From assembly GCA_009760855.2 (NCBI GenBank), contig WPIO01000163.1, forward strand, positions 346,001 through 410,000: DNA of 64,000 nucleotides. Reading direction: 5' to 3'. The notes under the pieces were generated by a model, which worked only from the letters and a program-made list of their open reading frames with translations, was not told the origin of the DNA and ran no database searches. Below, in pieces: positions 61,209 through 64,000 of this stretch. Both the position numbers and the translations under genes were made by a program. Position 1 is the stretch's first letter; each line of letters starts with the position of its first letter. The stretch is from Cristatella mucedo. Its lineage: Eukaryota > Bryozoa > Phylactolaemata > Cristatellidae.

Positions 61209-61699
61209 CATTTACTATTAACATGGAATCTCAACAATACATATGGCATAGGATTCGATTAGCATAATGGAATATACCGATTGTTTTAAGAATGCCATCC
61301 CAATTATAACGCAGTTTTTTCTTTGTCTACGGGCAAGCATTTAAGAGATAAAAAGGATCTATATTCCAAGCCTAAAACACAAAGTACTTCTACAAGATTA
61401 GTCTTGGAGATTTACTTAAATTCGCAGGACCAGGAAATGGACTGAGGTGACAGTGATGAAAAAGCAAAAGGAATTCGTAAAACATGCAAAGTCTTAACTG
61501 ATACTGAACTTGATCAAGGCTTTAGCGACTATTGGGCTTACGAATAACATGTACTTGATCTTTTTAAAGGAACCCAGTCGCAGAAAAGTGGATAGGCTAT
61601 TTGACATGAAATGCAGGCACTATACCGCTGGGCTAATACACGGGCCTCATCTTTTAGTTTGATAAGGGGTGGTTCAATACCCATGATCATGATTGGGTC

Positions 61700-62200
61700 C
61701 AGCAGTGTCCCAGTTGTCAGCGGCACGTCAAAGTAGACCGAATAGGCTTAAATTTCTCCAAAAGCTTCAAATAGCCCGAGCCAAGTGACCTCGTCAAGGA
61801 CAGTCTCGCCAACAATGTTTCTTAGAAAATCCCAGGTGATGGCGAGCCCAGCCCCTAAGCAAAGGGCTCCGTCCGTCTTCATTCCAGGATATTGGCGAGC
61901 GAATGTCGCTGCCTGTCGCTCAACTAAGTCCGATCCTTGCTGACAGCGGGGCAGGGGCGGGGCAGGGGCAGCCGTTGGTGGGGGAGAAGCTGTCGACTCA
62001 GCCGAGTTCTTCTCTGCTCCCGGATACGTTAACAGGAATATATCTATGGCGAGCGAAAAGCAACACTGGGAGCACTGGCTCCGCCCTCGATATGATTGGC
62101 TGACAGTGATTAATGCGAGTGCTGGACTCGACTCGATTCTGAGGCGACCGTTACATTTAGATCGGTCAGAGGTGCGACTAGAAACTGGCAAGTAGCGACG
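61700..62200 (-). other. Unrecognised minus frame in gene C first intron
   Basis: A 147-codon frame contains AATFARQYPGMKTDGALCLG and DFLRNIVGETVLDEVTWLGL. It looks protein-like in its last 60 residues but matches no family I can name. It has no obvious splice sites in the phase gene C needs, so it may be a transposon remnant. Confidence 0.3.
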
Positions 62201-62459
62201 GTGGATTCTGGCGGACCACCTCAGGTGACTTCAACGAAGCAGTCCAACAATCATGCTCTCAACCAGGGATCGCCTGCCGGGGTATAGCGAAAAGAACTCT
62301 CCGAGTTGCTCAACCCATCGAATCGTGTTACTGAAAATGAGTATGCAATTTGATTGAAAACGATTTGTCTAGTCAATATATGTAGGAACGCCTGCTGCTT
62401 TCACACAAGCTTGGCATTACGGCCTTTACCCTATTAAGACGGTACGCTAAGCAGAGTTC

Positions 62460-63215
62460 ACATCCAATCCCTATCCAAGATTAGAAGCTGTCTCCCACAG
62501 TGGCTTGTAAAAAAATTAACTAGCTCTTTAGTTCTGTCTCGACTTGATTATTGTAATTCCCTTTTGGCTGGGCTGCCAAAGAAAGCTATTATGCCACTAC
62601 AGCGGACTATGAATATGGCTGCTAGGCTAGTCTTCAAGTCCCAGCGGTTTGAGCACGTGTCTCCTTTGCTGAAAAAGCTAGGATAGTTGCCGTTTGAGCA
62701 AAGGATACAGAGCAAAGGATACAGAGCAAAGGATACAGAGCAAAGTTCTTACGCTGACCCACAAGGCCCGCCACGGCTTGGCTTCTTCGTACCTAGCTGA
62801 ACTGCTGCATCAGTTTCAGCCTGTTCGCACCCTCAGGTCCTGTGTGGACAATTAATTTGCTGTTCCATTTCTCCGCTTAAAGACAGTTGGCGACAGAAGC
62901 TTTAGCTCTGCAGGTCCTAGACTGTGAAACTCGCTTCCACAATTCTTAAGCAACGACAACTACTCTCCTACTGCCGACTATGGCACATCCTTTTCAGCGG
63001 TCCTGAGCTGCTACTTCCATGCTACTCACTACCTCAACTGCTCTCCCAACTTTGCTATGCTTCCCACTTTCTCTTTGTTGCGTGAGACGACGTCCGTTGG
63101 CTACTGAATGCGTACCGAAAGCCGCTTAGGCTGTGAGTGCGCTATACAAAACTCTCCTGCGTAACACCCACATGGTCTTCATGACTTTGTGGAGTTACAG
63201 ACGGAGATAAATTAC
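62460..63215 (+). mobile_element. LINE family 2, 5'-truncated copy in gene C first intron
   Basis: Very close to the 58.6 kb copy but with stops. It carries a short tandem expansion (CAAAGGATACAGAG three times at about 62698-62742) and ends GGAGATAAATTACATA. It lies about 130 bases before the donor of the signal-peptide exon, on the opposite strand. Confidence 0.85.
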
Positions 63216-63347
63216 ATAGTTCTATAAGACGCTAAGCATAATTCGCTTTCGATTTTTACGTCTAATTAAGTAATCGCCACTGGATTCCACGGCTTCAGGA
63301 AGTTCGATGCATCTTTTGGGCGACCCCTGGCCACCAGGATCACTCAC

Positions 63348-63432
63348 CTTGAGCCGATCCGCCGTTCAGCCACAATAGCAGTAGAAGTGCGGCGGCTAGA
63401 ATAGCCAAAGGAGCTGCAACAATTCTTGCCAT
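63348..63432 (-). CDS. Gene C exon 1: signal peptide of a lectin-like receptor
   Basis: Seen: an ATG at 63432 (minus strand, G at -3 and G at +4) opens 28 codons that begin MARIVAAPLAIL, run through an alanine/leucine core with five leucines in a row, and end LNGGSAQ. This is a textbook secretory signal peptide with small residues before the expected cleavage site. The exon stops at a strong donor, CAAG|GTGAGT, leaving one base of a codon. The next exon, 57892-58278, needs exactly one incoming base, and the joined codon reads GAT (Asp). The start was chosen because it opens the hydrophobic stretch directly and has a good initiation context. The 5' UTR and promoter presumably lie at higher coordinates; no TATA box or initiator was identified there. 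The exon is too short to stand out as a long reading frame. Its link to gene C rests on strand, order and phase, not on a transcript. Confidence 0.8.
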
Positions 63433-64000
63433 TCCACAAGTAAGTTAAATCGCTGTCCGCTGGTTCAACATCAGAAGCGACCTTGTGCGAATACCAACCG
63501 CGAGTCAACAGTCTTGACCGGTCGTTTGGTAGGCTCGGAGACTTTGCTCGCCGGACGAGTTTAGGTTACTCGACAAAACGGCCATCCATCGTGGAGTGAG
63601 GGAAAAGGCTTGGCGACCGCCACTGGCATGCCGACAGATTAATCTTTGATTAATGATCAAGGACCTGGCAAGCCCCCATCCCGAAGTGTATGTCATTTAC
63701 ATTTGCAATGCAGAAGCCTTATCACCGTGCCTAATGCGGTGGGAACGGCAAAAAAGAACCTGCTTCGGCTCTCAGAGCCTTAATTCTCCAGCCAGGAGAT
63801 GACCCCATGCCCTGCATAGGCTGACTCCTGGCGTCTGCAGCTCGGCCCATCATGGCCCGGCTGAGTTATTTCAGATCTAAGCAAAGCTTCCTACTACGAT
63901 TTACGCGTCTTAGGGAAGCACTAGGCTTACAGCTACTTTAAACGCTCAGTTTTCAGCTCACTCTGCCAACTGAAACTTCAAAAAAGGACAGCATTGAAAT

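Overview
The window looks like repeat-rich nuclear DNA of an invertebrate animal, possibly a lophotrochozoan. That placement is inference from gene structure and repeat types; nothing fixes the species. Genes are split into short exons by kilobase introns with GT..AG junctions. The intergenic and intronic DNA holds decayed L2/CR1-like LINEs, tRNA-derived SINEs, an R2-type retrotransposon remnant and long (AT)n, (GA)n and (CA)n tracts. GC-rich islands (about 7.3-9.7, 14.5-15.3, 17-19, 20.9-22.2, 32-34.5 and 50.5-51.7 kb) alternate with A+T-rich DNA.

The main content is a row of related genes on the minus strand, rebuilt here exon by exon because their exons are too short to stand out as long reading frames. 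Gene C (63.4 to 51.0 kb) is the most complete: a signal-peptide exon, an exon encoding a divergent SUEL/rhamnose-binding (Gal_Lectin) domain, a transmembrane exon and a GC-rich cytoplasmic-tail exon. Gene B (26.6 to 21.5 or 18.4 kb) has a lectin-like exon, a transmembrane exon and two candidate alternative tails; its signal-peptide exon was not found. Gene A (9.5 to 7.2 kb) has a lectin-like exon, a CUB exon and a very acidic exon; its lectin and CUB exons are frameshifted as written.

The extracellular junctions of all three genes are phase 1 (one base of the codon before the intron). In both genes with a transmembrane exon, that exon ends with two bases of a codon. The cytoplasmic tails of B and C share repeated (S/T/A)TLxR motifs. 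The simplest reading is a tandem family of type I single-pass receptors with lectin-like ectodomains and divergent, low-complexity tails. Cell recognition or adhesion is a reasonable guess, but the sequence does not show it.

Layout: 1-7.2 kb, no recognised gene, SINE fragments; 7.2-9.5 kb, gene A; 9.5-18.4 kb, no recognised gene apart from a LINE 3' end at 11.6-12.1 kb; 18.4-26.6 kb, gene B with SINEs, a minisatellite and an (AT)n tract; 26.6-38 kb, no recognised gene, a 32-34.5 kb CpG-rich island and hairpins; 38-50 kb, LINE-rich, including a nearly complete decayed element at 39.1-42.4 kb; 50.7-63.4 kb, gene C with LINE fragments in its introns.
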